Below, one piece after another: positions 29,100 to 37,613 of a stretch of 45,745 nt of DNA. The translations under genes and the position numbers were made by a program. This DNA is from Rhodothermaceae bacterium bin80 (GTDB lineage Bacteria > Bacteroidota > Rhodothermia > Rhodothermales > Bin80), in contig MPNB01000022.1 in NCBI GenBank assembly GCA_002238805.1, positions 1-45,745 of the forward strand, read 5' to 3'. Below the pieces are notes generated by a model. The model saw nothing but the letters and a program-made list of their open reading frames with translations, was not told where the DNA came from and did no database searches. Each line of letters opens with the position of its first letter. Within the stretch, counting starts at the first letter, position 1.

Positions 29100-29134
29100 T
29101 ATAAACAATTGTTTATATCCTAAATCGTTTATAT
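29100..29134 (-). promoter_or_regulatory. Perfect 18-bp palindrome upstream of the ArsR-methyltransferase-MetF gene, likely operator
   Basis: TATAAACAATTGTTTATA at 29100-29117 is a perfect palindrome ending 10 bases before the ATG. A further half-site GTTTATAT (29127-29134) repeats the one at 29111-29118 exactly 16 bases away, inside the imperfect repeat AAATC...GATTT. AT-rich palindromes of this size are typical ArsR-family operators, so autoregulation by the gene's own HTH domain is likely. That is inference. Confidence 0.65.
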
Positions 29135-29625
29135 GATTTTGAATGAAACTGTTCCGATTTGGTGGTTCATTAAAGCCAGCGAAACTCGAACATCTGGGAA
29201 ATCCATGGAAATCTAGGCCTCGAATATCTAAATGTCCGTCAGAAAATAGATTAGGTGAGGATGCCGACTATGGGGGACGGTTGGATGTAGGATCGAATTT
29301 GGGGCTAAATGGACATGATTTGTCGTTGACAAACTATGTTGAAACGGTTGCAGGTATGCTGCTGTGTGCAATTGTGTCCATTCCGCATGGATCGGACGTA
29401 CATCTCCAATCAGCCCGAAGCTGGCCCTTGATCTTCTTCCCGAAAGAGACGATGAGGCGGCTATGCCCCGAAAGCCGAAATCGACGGCGTTGGCTCGCTT
29501 GCGTTCCTCGTTGCGGACCAGTCCCCCGAGCCGATGAATGTTAGCCCAAGACTCTAATCCAGTGGCTCTCGTCTTATTAGTGGGAAACTCGTTTTTGGAA
29601 GCCTTCGTGGTGCAGGCTAACTCAA
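29118..29625. other. Gap of about 500 bases, no confident gene
   Basis: Two overlapping 133-codon frames on opposite strands (29143-29544 plus, 29228-29629 minus) have no family features. On the plus strand, from about 29412, another frame reads SPKLALDLLPERDDEAAMPR then KPKSTALARLRSSLRTSP before a TGA. It has the composition of a real protein tail but no start and no recognisable family. It may be a remnant of a lost gene or transposon. Confidence 0.4.
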
Positions 29626-30036
29626 TCAACCGGTCTTAACGGCCCATACGTCATCCACCGCCTTTAACCCCTCATGCTTGTGAAAACGCCCCAGTGTGCT
29701 TCTAAGCACGAGTTCAGTGCCCTCACAATGATCCTGCACACTTTTCATCAAGCGTTTGCCTATGCCCAGCCCCTGAACATCAGGCTCCACAGCTAAATCG
29801 CAAAGGTAACTGTACATTACTCCGTCTGTCAGAACCCGGGCTATACCTACAAGACGATTCCCTTTCCATGCTGTAAGTACCAGAGATGCACGCTCAAACA
29901 TAGCCCACAGGCGTTCCGTGCTCGAAACCGGCCGATGCAGCGGCGCCCGACGATAAAGAATACGGATCAGCTGAGGAGTGAGACCTTCCAGTCCTTCTCT
30001 GATCTCAACCGTATCTATGGTCTGTGAGTTTTTCAT
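29626..30036 (-). CDS. GNAT-family N-acetyltransferase
   Basis: 136 residues, one GNAT domain. The acetyl-CoA-binding motif A is clear: CDLAVEPDVQGLGIGKRLM (Q-x-x-G-x-G/A type). LVLTAWKGNRLVGIARVLTD forms the preceding beta-strands and FHKHEGLKAVDD the C-terminal strand region. It is cytosolic and its substrate is unknown. It is on the same strand as sucC and 15 bases downstream of it, so probably read through from sucC. Confidence 0.92.
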   Translation of the reverse strand: MKNSQTIDTVEIREGLEGLTPQLIRILYRRAPLHRPVSSTERLWAMFERASLVLTAWKGNRLVGIARVLTDGVMYSYLCDLAVEPDVQGLGIGKRLMKSVQDHCEGTELVLRSTLGRFHKHEGLKAVDDVWAVKTG

Positions 30037-30051
30037 ATAAAACCACCATGC

Positions 30052-31224
30052 TTAGGCCGCCAAAGCCAAACGTACTTTGTCCGCCGCCTGCTCAAACAAT
30101 ACAGCTGATTCGAGTGCGATCCCGCTTTCATTTAATACTCGTTGTCCCTCCACAGCATTCGTCCCCTGTAGCCGCACAATCAGTGGAACACGAATTCCAA
30201 CGTTGCGTGCAGCCTCTACGACGCCCCGGGCAACCCGATCGCAGCGAACAATACCGCCAAAGATATTCACCAGCACGGCCTGAACGTTCGAATCCTTTAG
30301 AATAATGCGGAATCCGGCCTCGACGGTTTCTGCACTTGCAGTGCCCCCGACATCCAGGAAATTAGCCGGATTGCCACCTGCAAGCTTGATGATGTCCATG
30401 GTTGCCATGGCTAACCCGGCCCCATTCACCATACACCCCACATTTCCATCCAGTTTAACATAGTTCAGATTAGAGACGTGCGCCTCCACCTCCAAGGGAT
30501 CCTCTTCGTGTAAATCCCGGAGTGCAGCCAAGTCTTTATGTCGATACAGTGCGTTATCGTCCAGATTGAGCTTTGCATCAATAGCAACTACGCGACCGCC
30601 TTTTGTAAGTACGAGTGGGTTAATTTCGGCCAAAGATGCGTCGACTCCCATATACGCAGCAAAAAGCGCACTGATAAAATTAGCTGCCTGCCTTGCAGTT
30701 TTGCCCTCAAAGCCAAGCCCGTAGGCTAACTGTCGGGCTTGAAATCCCTGCAGACCAAGTCCCTGGTCCGCCCATACTTTGAGAATCTTGTCCGGTGTTT
30801 CAGCAGCTACTTTTTCTATTTCCACACCACCTTCTGTTGAGGCCATCACTACATGTTGGCTGCGGGCCCGGTCAAGTGTTACCCCTATGTAGTATTCTTT
30901 TGCAATATTGACGGCCGGAGCAACCAGAACTCTTCGCACCAGCTGTCCTTCCGGGCCGGTTTGATGCGTGATTAAATTCATGCCAAGTATTTTCCCGGCT
31001 ACGTCCGCTACTTCATCCAAGCCACGAGCCAGCTTTACTCCACCTCCTTTACCACGCCCACCCGCGTGAATTTGGGCTTTAACTACAAACAGCTCCCCGT
31101 GGACCGGCACCATGGTCCGGGCGACCTCTACCGCCTCAGCGACCGTCGAGGCAACTTCGCCAGGTTGCATAGCCACGCCATATTCTTCCAGTATATCCTT
31201 AGCCTGATACTCGTGAACTTTCAT
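30052..31224 (-). CDS. sucC: Succinate-CoA ligase beta subunit (ADP-forming)
   Basis: 390 residues, the normal length for SucC. It binds nucleotide and, with the SucD alpha subunit, converts succinyl-CoA to succinate with ATP formation in the TCA cycle. The ATP-grasp N-terminus begins MKVHEYQAKDILEEYGVAM. The ATP-binding segment is VVKAQIHAGGRGKGGGVKLA. The ligase domain has GNVGCMVNGAGLAMATMD, FLDVGGTASAETVEAGFRII and VNIFGGIVRCDRVARGVVEA. I chose the ATG at 31224 by the family start; the longer frame adds 16 hydrophobic residues. sucD is not adjacent. It diverges from the LptG-like gene. Confidence 0.97.
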   Translation of the reverse strand: MKVHEYQAKDILEEYGVAMQPGEVASTVAEAVEVARTMVPVHGELFVVKAQIHAGGRGKGGGVKLARGLDEVADVAGKILGMNLITHQTGPEGQLVRRVLVAPAVNIAKEYYIGVTLDRARSQHVVMASTEGGVEIEKVAAETPDKILKVWADQGLGLQGFQARQLAYGLGFEGKTARQAANFISALFAAYMGVDASLAEINPLVLTKGGRVVAIDAKLNLDDNALYRHKDLAALRDLHEEDPLEVEAHVSNLNYVKLDGNVGCMVNGAGLAMATMDIIKLAGGNPANFLDVGGTASAETVEAGFRIILKDSNVQAVLVNIFGGIVRCDRVARGVVEAARNVGIRVPLIVRLQGTNAVEGQRVLNESGIALESAVLFEQAADKVRLALAA

Positions 31225-31316
31225 AAAACTCAGAACGATTATGATGGGGACAGGTACACGGTTGTCTCCCAATTGTTCAAATCTGGCAAGGTAAACACAG
31301 CATGATTTTGACCACT

Positions 31317-32384
31317 ATGGACCGACACATCACTGTGCGGATATTGCGTGCGTACGTGTTTCTGGTACTGGTCCTGGTCATCTTCTTCATGCTGCTTCAC
31401 TATTTGGAGTACATCGATGATTTTTTGGATCGTAATGCTCCAATGCGGAAAATCTATTTCGTGTACTACCCCAGTTTTATCCCGGATATTATCCGGCAAG
31501 TTTCGCCCCTCGCACTTTTCCTTGCTGCAATCTTTACCACGGGTCGGCTTGCACAGTCATTGCAGATTGTTGCGCTGCAAACCAGCGGCGTTGCGCTGCA
31601 ACGCTTCATAGCTCCCTATTGCCTGATTGGGGTCTTTATCAGTGTACTCATGTTTTTTGTAGGGGGATGGATTGCACCAAATACTAATCAGACCGTCCTA
31701 TCCTACGACGAGCTCTACATAAACAGCAGGGGGCAACAGCTCTACACCAGCGAAATTCATCGACGCAACGACCCCACCAGTGTAGTTACTGTGGGATACT
31801 TCGATCGTCGAACCAACACGGCTCATAGGGTTCAACTGCAACGATTCAATGCTGACGGTACGCTTAGTGAGCGCGTGGATGGGCAACAAATGGTTTGGCA
31901 GGACTCACTGTGGCACTTTTCATATGCTGTCATACGAAAATTCGATGCTGGCCATGAGAGCCGTCAAATCGTTGCTCCTCTGGATACCGTGCTTCTTGTA
32001 TTCCCCCGGGACCTTGCCCGTAGAGAAAGGGACATTGAGTCAATGACTATCCCAGTCGCCGCAGGTTACGTGGATGCTTTGCGGCGCAGTGGAGTGGGAG
32101 ACACAGGCCGCGCCATGATCGGATACTATTCCAAGTACGCCTATCCCACAGCGAACCTGATTGTCATGCTCATTGCACTCCCATTAGCTTGCAGGCGTAG
32201 ACGCGGAGGTCAGGCAGTACAAATCGGAATAGCTCTGCTAATCGCCTTTGGCTACCTTGCTGCACAAAAACTCATAGAACCGTTTGGCTACACGGAGGAA
32301 TTAGCCCCACTTCTGGCTGCAATACTTCCACATGCCCTGTTCATGTGCGGTGCAGTAATAGCACTAACCACAACTCGCAAGTAG
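31317..32384 (+). CDS. LptF/LptG-family permease (YjgP/YjgQ)
   Basis: 355 residues. The N-terminus MDRHITVRILRAYVFLVLVL is the usual start of LptG/LptF, with the first membrane helix. Helices at about 10-30, 55-75 and 95-120 precede a periplasmic jelly-roll region (SDELYINSRGQQLYTSEI, QQMVWQDSLWHFSYAVIRKF). Three helices close the protein (IVMLIALPLACRRRRGGQAV, IGIALLIAFGYLAAQKL). It forms the inner-membrane part of the LptBFG exporter, which passes LPS towards the LptD-like protein encoded at 16.3 kb. The ATG at 31302 is an alternative start. It ends one base before the convergent DUF3467 gene. Confidence 0.93.
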   Translation: MDRHITVRILRAYVFLVLVLVIFFMLLHYLEYIDDFLDRNAPMRKIYFVYYPSFIPDIIRQVSPLALFLAAIFTTGRLAQSLQIVALQTSGVALQRFIAPYCLIGVFISVLMFFVGGWIAPNTNQTVLSYDELYINSRGQQLYTSEIHRRNDPTSVVTVGYFDRRTNTAHRVQLQRFNADGTLSERVDGQQMVWQDSLWHFSYAVIRKFDAGHESRQIVAPLDTVLLVFPRDLARRERDIESMTIPVAAGYVDALRRSGVGDTGRAMIGYYSKYAYPTANLIVMLIALPLACRRRRGGQAVQIGIALLIAFGYLAAQKLIEPFGYTEELAPLLAAILPHALFMCGAVIALTTTRK

Positions 32385-32385
32385 G

Positions 32386-32739
32386 TTATGCCTCCCCCAC
32401 TTGCCCGCCGCCAAATTGAACGGGCGTATGCTCCGATATTGGACCGCCCGGGATCTCCCCGTTTACGTTCTCGAATTTCTCGATGTTCTGCTTTAGGGCA
32501 TACAACATCCGTTTAGCATGCCGTGGGGTGAGAATTATTCGATTCTTAACCTTGGCTCTTGGAACCCCAGGCATAACAAGAATGAAATCCAGTACAAACT
32601 CCTCCGATGAGTGTCCCACCATCACCAGATTAGCATACTGACCATCTGCAATGACCTCATTCAATTCAATCTTTAGATCCGTACCGTCATGATCAGGCCG
32701 CTGGGCATAATCATCAATATCCTTAGTGTCTTCTTCCAT
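32386..32739 (-). CDS. DUF3467 family protein
   Basis: 117 residues, matching DUF3467: ADGQYANLVMVGHSSEEFVL, DFILVMPGVPRAKVKNRIIL, TPRHAKRMLYALKQNIEKFE. This family is widespread, cytosolic and of unknown function; it may form beta-rich oligomers. An acidic N-terminus (EEDTKDIDDYAQRPDHDGTD) precedes it. It is convergent with the LptG-like gene and follows the cysteine-synthase gene by 21 bases on the same strand, so it is possibly cotranscribed with it. Confidence 0.9.
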   Translation of the reverse strand: MEEDTKDIDDYAQRPDHDGTDLKIELNEVIADGQYANLVMVGHSSEEFVLDFILVMPGVPRAKVKNRIILTPRHAKRMLYALKQNIEKFENVNGEIPGGPISEHTPVQFGGGQVGEA

Positions 32740-32760
32740 TATAGCTCGATTTTCTGTGAA

Positions 32761-33747
32761 TCAGTTCAGGTTGTTGGCTTGCATCCAACTATCATTATAA
32801 GTCTTACTCATGTATTTCATACCCGAATCGGGTAGCAAAACCACCACCAAGGCATCAGGAGCAAGTGCTTGACTGTGTTTCTTGAGCCATTCAAGTGCAC
32901 CAGCCAATGCAAGACCGCTAGACTGTCCTACGAATATAGCCTCTTCTTTTACCAGCTGCCGCGCCATATGCATGGCGTCTCTGTCACTCACGCGTGTATA
33001 ATCGTCAAGAAGGCTCATGTGCATATTTCCGGCCAAATACTCTTTGCCCGCACCTTCGATCTGATGGCTGTAGACCTCATCTGGATCAACGATACCCTCA
33101 TGAAAATACTTATAGTACGCGGAGCCGCAGGGATCAATACCAATTACCTTGATATTGGCATCCTTTTCCTTTAGATATCTGGCACTTCCCGAGATTGTGC
33201 CGCCCGTGCTCGCTGTCGCAAAGAAGTGCGTAATCCGCCCTTGTGTCTGCTGCCAGATTTCCGGGCCGGTGGTCTGGTAATGTGCTTCCACATTGGCTTC
33301 GTTGAAATACTGATTGAGATAAATGCCCCCCTGTACTTCGGCAGCGATCTTCTTGGCTACACTGTAATAAGAGCGCGGATCATCGTGAGTTACATCCGTT
33401 GGACAAATCACCAACTCCGCTCCAAAGGCTCTGAGAAGATCCCGTTTCTCCTGGCTAACTTTCTCCGTTAGAGTGAAGATACATCGATAGCCTCTCACTC
33501 TTGCAGCCTGTGCAATACCCACACCGGTATTTCCACTTGTGGCTTCAATCAATGTGCCGTTAGGTCTCAACTGACCGGATTTCTCTGCCGCCAAAATCAT
33601 TGCAACACCAATCCGATCCTTGACTGACCCCCCCGGGTTAAAACACTCCAGCTTAACCAACACCCTGCATGGCAGACCTTCCGCCAATTGATTCAGCTGT
33701 ATAATCGGGGTATCGCCGATTGTGCTTAAGATATCTTTGTGCCACAT
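32761..33747 (-). CDS. Cystathionine beta-synthase/cysteine synthase-type PLP enzyme
   Basis: 328 residues, fold-type II PLP enzyme. The PLP Lys is in NPGGSVKDRIG (Lys43). The phosphate loop is EATSGNTGVG. Other landmarks are YRCIFTLTEKVSQEKRDLLR, FATASTGGTISGSARYLKE and VVVLLPDSGMKYMSKTYND. The ending 'LLPDSG-x-x-Y-x-SK' and the SYYSVA segment are more like cystathionine beta-synthase than CysK. The C-terminal CBS regulatory domains of the Bacteroidota enzyme are absent. It probably joins serine or O-acetylserine with a thiol in sulfur-amino-acid metabolism, which fits the methionine genes at 23-29 kb. Substrate choice is not certain. Confidence 0.88.
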   Translation of the reverse strand: MWHKDILSTIGDTPIIQLNQLAEGLPCRVLVKLECFNPGGSVKDRIGVAMILAAEKSGQLRPNGTLIEATSGNTGVGIAQAARVRGYRCIFTLTEKVSQEKRDLLRAFGAELVICPTDVTHDDPRSYYSVAKKIAAEVQGGIYLNQYFNEANVEAHYQTTGPEIWQQTQGRITHFFATASTGGTISGSARYLKEKDANIKVIGIDPCGSAYYKYFHEGIVDPDEVYSHQIEGAGKEYLAGNMHMSLLDDYTRVSDRDAMHMARQLVKEEAIFVGQSSGLALAGALEWLKKHSQALAPDALVVVLLPDSGMKYMSKTYNDSWMQANNLN

Positions 33748-33887
33748 TTCAACTCTGTCTGTCCAGTATTGAACGTGAAACTAAATCAAATGGTTACCAA
33801 TCATGACCAAGGCGACATTTTGTCATCCAATATCTTGATTGGCCCAGTTTTTGACACTTTCTCTGCTGAATCACCTTAAATTCCATT

Positions 33888-36368
33888 ATGAATTACTGGT
33901 CTCAAATGATATCCTCAGACAACCCGCCTAAAAAACCACCCCCACCAATCTCTGAGAATGAGAATAAAAAAAGGAAATCTTCTGATCCTCAGACATTACC
34001 CATCCTGGTCCTCCGTAATACAGTCCTCTTCCCAGGGGCCATACTGCCAATCACAGTAGGGCGCAATGCTTCCCTACAGCTGATACGTGATACTATCAAC
34101 CAGAACAACCGCTTTGGAGTGATATCTCAGCGGGAACGGGAAGTTGATAACCCTAAGGCCGAAGATCTGTACCGCGTAGGTACGGTGGCTACAATCCTGA
34201 AGATGACCAAGATGCCGGATGGCGCAAAAAATATAATTATCCAGGGGGAAATCCAGTTTAGAGTTAAAGAATTCACACAATCAGAGCCCTACTTCAAAGC
34301 ACTAATCGAAACACTCGAGGAATATGACGGCCCGTCAAGCGACGTCGAAAAAAAGGCCCTACTACACTCAATTAAGAATTTGGCCATTGAGATCGTAGAT
34401 CTCTCGCCAAACCTTCCGAGTGAAGCGGTTGACGCCATAGAGAAAATCAATTCCCTCACCTTACTAATCCACCTTATCACCTCACAACTGCAAATCAGCG
34501 TTCAGGAAAAACAGACTCTTCTGGAGACACCGTCATTAAAAGATCGCGCACAATTGCTGATCAAACATCTGAATAAAGAGAGTCAGGTTCTCAAAGTTTC
34601 AGAGAAAATCCGTTTGCGTATGAGTGACGATGTAGGTAAACAGCAACGGGAGTTTCTTCTCAGGCAAAAAATGAAGGCCATCCAGGATGAGTTGGGTGAG
34701 GGAGCAGGTGGTGATGAGCATATTGGACTGCACGAGCGGGCTCAGGAAAAACAACTTCCTGAACACGTCATGAGTGTATTCGAGAAGGAGATGAAAAAGC
34801 TCGAACGTTCGAACCCCGCCCTGCCCGATTATGCAGTTACACGTAACTACGTAGACTGGATTCTCGACATACCCTGGACTGAATACACAGAAGATCAACT
34901 GGATATCACGCACGCTGAACAAGTTCTTGAGGAAGACCACCACGGGTTGGAGAAGGTTAAGCAGCGCATCCTGGAGCACTTGGCCGTGCTCAAGCTTAAG
35001 GGAGATATGAAAGCCCCTATTCTGTGTTTCCACGGCCCTCCTGGAGTTGGCAAAACCAGCCTCGGTAAAAGCATTGCCCGTGCCATGGGACGTAAATTTG
35101 TCCGAATCAGCCTCGGTGGAGTGCACGATGAAGCGGAAATACGCGGCCACCGGCGTACGTACATTGGTGCATTGCCTGGCCGCATATTACAGGGGCTTAA
35201 AAAAGCTGGCTCTGCCAATCCAGTGTTTATGCTGGATGAAATCGATAAAATTGGAAACATTCACCGAGGGGACCCATCCAGTGCACTGCTGGAAGTACTC
35301 GACCCAGAACAGAACGATGCCTTTAATGATCACTACATAGAACTGGATTATGACCTGTCCAAGGTACTCTTTATCACAACTGCGAATTCACTGCATACAA
35401 TTCCTGCACCACTTAGAGATCGCATGGAAACCATCGGGTTATCCGGATATACACAGGAAGAAAAACTGGCTATAGCTCAGGGATATCTAGTCCCGCGCCA
35501 GATTGCGCGTAACGGCCTTGACGAGACACAGCTCACGCTTGATGAGTCAGCATTAAACTATATCATTGACGGATATACCCGTGAATCTGGAGTCCGAAAT
35601 CTTGAACGTACGATTGGGAGCGTGACGCGTGGTGTTGCAAAAAAAGTAGCTACCGAGGAAATCACTGAGTCGACGGTATCAAAAGATGACGTCGAGACAT
35701 ACTTGGGAGCCCGTAAGTTCTTTAGTGAAATAGCCGAACGAACGGAAGTCCCCGGTGTAGCCACCGGCCTTGCGTGGACACCAACAGGCGGCGACATCCT
35801 GTTTGTAGAGGCTTCCGTCTCCCGCGGCAGTGGCAAGCTTATTCTGACTGGCAACCTGGGGGACGTTATGCAGGAGTCCGCCAAAGCTGCCCTCAGTTAC
35901 ATCAAGGCACGTGCTGATGAACTGGAGATCCCACAGAATGCCTTTAAGCATTACGATGTACACGTACACGTTCCCGCCGGTGCAGTCTCAAAAGATGGTC
36001 CCAGCGCCGGCGTTGCACTACTCTCTGCACTCGTATCAATCTATTCACAGCGGAGAGTACAGCACGACTTAGCAATGACCGGTGAAATCACACTCCGCGG
36101 CCTCGTGTTACCAGTTGGGGGCATTAAGGAGAAAGTTCTAGCCGCTAGGCGAGCAGGGATTAAACATGTCCTCTTACCGTCCAAAAACGAGAAAGACATA
36201 AAGGAGATTAAACCCGAAACACTGGAGGGACTGAGCGTCCACTATGTTCGGCGCATGAGTCAGGTAATCGACATGACGCTGGACACAACTGCAATCAGGC
36301 ATCCCGGAGAACTGTTCACAGTACCTGCACCAAGCAACGGTGCGCCCCAAGGAACGGCCCCATCCTAG
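33888..36368 (+). CDS. lon: ATP-dependent Lon protease
   Basis: 826 residues, LonA type. The N-terminal substrate domain (about 35-240) starts [20 protein letters not shown]. The linker coiled coil has [16 protein letters not shown]. Walker A is GPPGVGKT at 383-390, Walker [11 protein letters not shown], and the sensor region is [20 protein letters not shown]. The proteolytic domain carries Ser706 in [16 protein letters not shown] and Lys749 in [16 protein letters not shown], the catalytic dyad. It degrades damaged and regulatory proteins in the cytosol. It is divergent from the cysteine-synthase gene, with a 140-base shared promoter region. Its last four bases overlap a small gene on the other strand. 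Confidence 0.98.
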   Translation: MNYWSQMISSDNPPKKPPPPISENENKKRKSSDPQTLPILVLRNTVLFPGAILPITVGRNASLQLIRDTINQNNRFGVISQREREVDNPKAEDLYRVGTVATILKMTKMPDGAKNIIIQGEIQFRVKEFTQSEPYFKALIETLEEYDGPSSDVEKKALLHSIKNLAIEIVDLSPNLPSEAVDAIEKINSLTLLIHLITSQLQISVQEKQTLLETPSLKDRAQLLIKHLNKESQVLKVSEKIRLRMSDDVGKQQREFLLRQKMKAIQDELGEGAGGDEHIGLHERAQEKQLPEHVMSVFEKEMKKLERSNPALPDYAVTRNYVDWILDIPWTEYTEDQLDITHAEQVLEEDHHGLEKVKQRILEHLAVLKLKGDMKAPILCFHGPPGVGKTSLGKSIARAMGRKFVRISLGGVHDEAEIRGHRRTYIGALPGRILQGLKKAGSANPVFMLDEIDKIGNIHRGDPSSALLEVLDPEQNDAFNDHYIELDYDLSKVLFITTANSLHTIPAPLRDRMETIGLSGYTQEEKLAIAQGYLVPRQIARNGLDETQLTLDESALNYIIDGYTRESGVRNLERTIGSVTRGVAKKVATEEITESTVSKDDVETYLGARKFFSEIAERTEVPGVATGLAWTPTGGDILFVEASVSRGSGKLILTGNLGDVMQESAKAALSYIKARADELEIPQNAFKHYDVHVHVPAGAVSKDGPSAGVALLSALVSIYSQRRVQHDLAMTGEITLRGLVLPVGGIKEKVLAARRAGIKHVLLPSKNEKDIKEIKPETLEGLSVHYVRRMSQVIDMTLDTTAIRHPGELFTVPAPSNGAPQGTAPS

Positions 36369-36595
36369 GTCGCCTCGGCACCGGCAGAATCTTTTTCGTC
36401 GGCAGATGGCGCTGGCGCGCAGCACACCTCACAGCATTCCCCAGAGACATAATCAACAAGGGTATTTACAGCTTCGATGGCCGTGTTCAAGGTTTCAGTG
36501 GCGAGAAACTCAGCCTTTTGACCCAGTCCAAGCTGGTCAAAAATACTCTTGGCCTCGGCGAACACGTCACGGTTTTCTTCCTTTTGTGTACTCAT
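36365..36595 (-). CDS. Small cysteine-containing protein, unknown
   Basis: 76 residues. It is acidic and helical (FAEAKSIFDQLGLGQKAEFL, ATETLNTAIEAVNTLVDYVS), followed by a cluster of four Cys (GECCEVCC) and a charged tail. The Cys cluster could bind a metal or form disulfides. I do not recognise the family. It is convergent with lon and overlaps its end by four bases, so expression may be mutually affected. Its coherent composition and ATG start favour a real gene. Confidence 0.6.
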   Translation of the reverse strand: MSTQKEENRDVFAEAKSIFDQLGLGQKAEFLATETLNTAIEAVNTLVDYVSGECCEVCCAPAPSADEKDSAGAEAT

Positions 36596-36677
36596 TATCG
36601 GTGCGACTTAAGTAAATTGCCAGTGTTCTTGTAATACGTATACACTGACGCTCTGTTGCGATCAACGATTAACGCTC

Positions 36678-37613
36678 ATGCACACCGGCACAGTGATTCG
36701 TTCCACCGGAGCTTGGCTTGACGTCTTGGTCGGGGAAAAAGTCATCTCCTCGCGCATCCGCGGTCGAATGCGTCTGGATCACGAAGACAGTACGCAGCCG
36801 ATCACAGTGGGAGACCGAGTCAGCCTCATGATCCAGAAAGATGAAACTGGATTGATCACCGAAGTCCATCAGCGATACAACTGTTTGCATCGTCGGGCTG
36901 CAGGGCGTAAAGTGAGGAAGCGCCAAATTCTTGTAGCAAATGTTGATTTTATATGGATCGTTCAGGCAGCTAAACAGCCCGCATTGAACTGGAGGCTGGT
37001 TGACCGCCTACTGATTGCCTGTGAAGCACAGGATATTCCGGCAGGACTGGTGATTAACAAAATGGATTTAGCTACACCAGACCTCTCAGTATCAATCAGG
37101 GAACTGGGCGAGCGTTACCGGCAGCTGGGTTACCCGGTAGTGCTAACCAGTGTGGAAGAGCACATCAACCTGGACGCGTTGTGCGATCTGCTTTCTGGTA
37201 AGATCAGTGTACTATTGGGGCCTTCAGGAGTTGGGAAATCCTCGCTTCTTAATGCTATCGATCCCACGGTAAATATTCCTACAAAATCTGTCAGCAAAAA
37301 AACAAATAAAGGACGTCATACCACGGCGCACACCGAACTGTACTCACTGACCACTGGTGGCAATGTTATGGATACACCTGGTATACGTGAATTTGGCCTC
37401 CTGGATATTAAACCGTGGGAACTCGCGCATCACTGCCCAGAGTTCAGACCCCACCTCACAAGATGTCGCTTTCCTGCCTGTACACACGATCACGAACCGG
37501 ACTGTGCCGTGAAACGCGCACATATGATGGAGAGAATCAGCGACGAACGCTATAAAAGCTATCTCAACATCCTGTATACATTGCACCTTGGAGATGCAGA
37601 TATAAGGCGCTGA
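36678..37613 (+). CDS. rsgA: Ribosome small-subunit-dependent GTPase RsgA
   Basis: 311 residues, circularly permuted GTPase for late 30S maturation. An OB-fold N-terminus (about 1-75, GTVIRSTGAWLDVLVGE) is followed by G4 NKMD (127-130), G1 GPSGVGKS (181-188), switch KGRHTTAHTELY and G3 DTPG (232-235). The C-terminal zinc domain has Cys263, Cys268, His270 and Cys276 in CRFPACTHDHEPDC. It is cytosolic and binds the 30S subunit. Its stop overlaps the ATG of the next gene (TGATG). Confidence 0.96.
   Translation: MHTGTVIRSTGAWLDVLVGEKVISSRIRGRMRLDHEDSTQPITVGDRVSLMIQKDETGLITEVHQRYNCLHRRAAGRKVRKRQILVANVDFIWIVQAAKQPALNWRLVDRLLIACEAQDIPAGLVINKMDLATPDLSVSIRELGERYRQLGYPVVLTSVEEHINLDALCDLLSGKISVLLGPSGVGKSSLLNAIDPTVNIPTKSVSKKTNKGRHTTAHTELYSLTTGGNVMDTPGIREFGLLDIKPWELAHHCPEFRPHLTRCRFPACTHDHEPDCAVKRAHMMERISDERYKSYLNILYTLHLGDADIRR

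Noticed and set aside
29143..29629. Two overlapping 133-codon frames on opposite strands
   Set aside because: Neither has domain character or a credible start; kept only as an unexplained gap.
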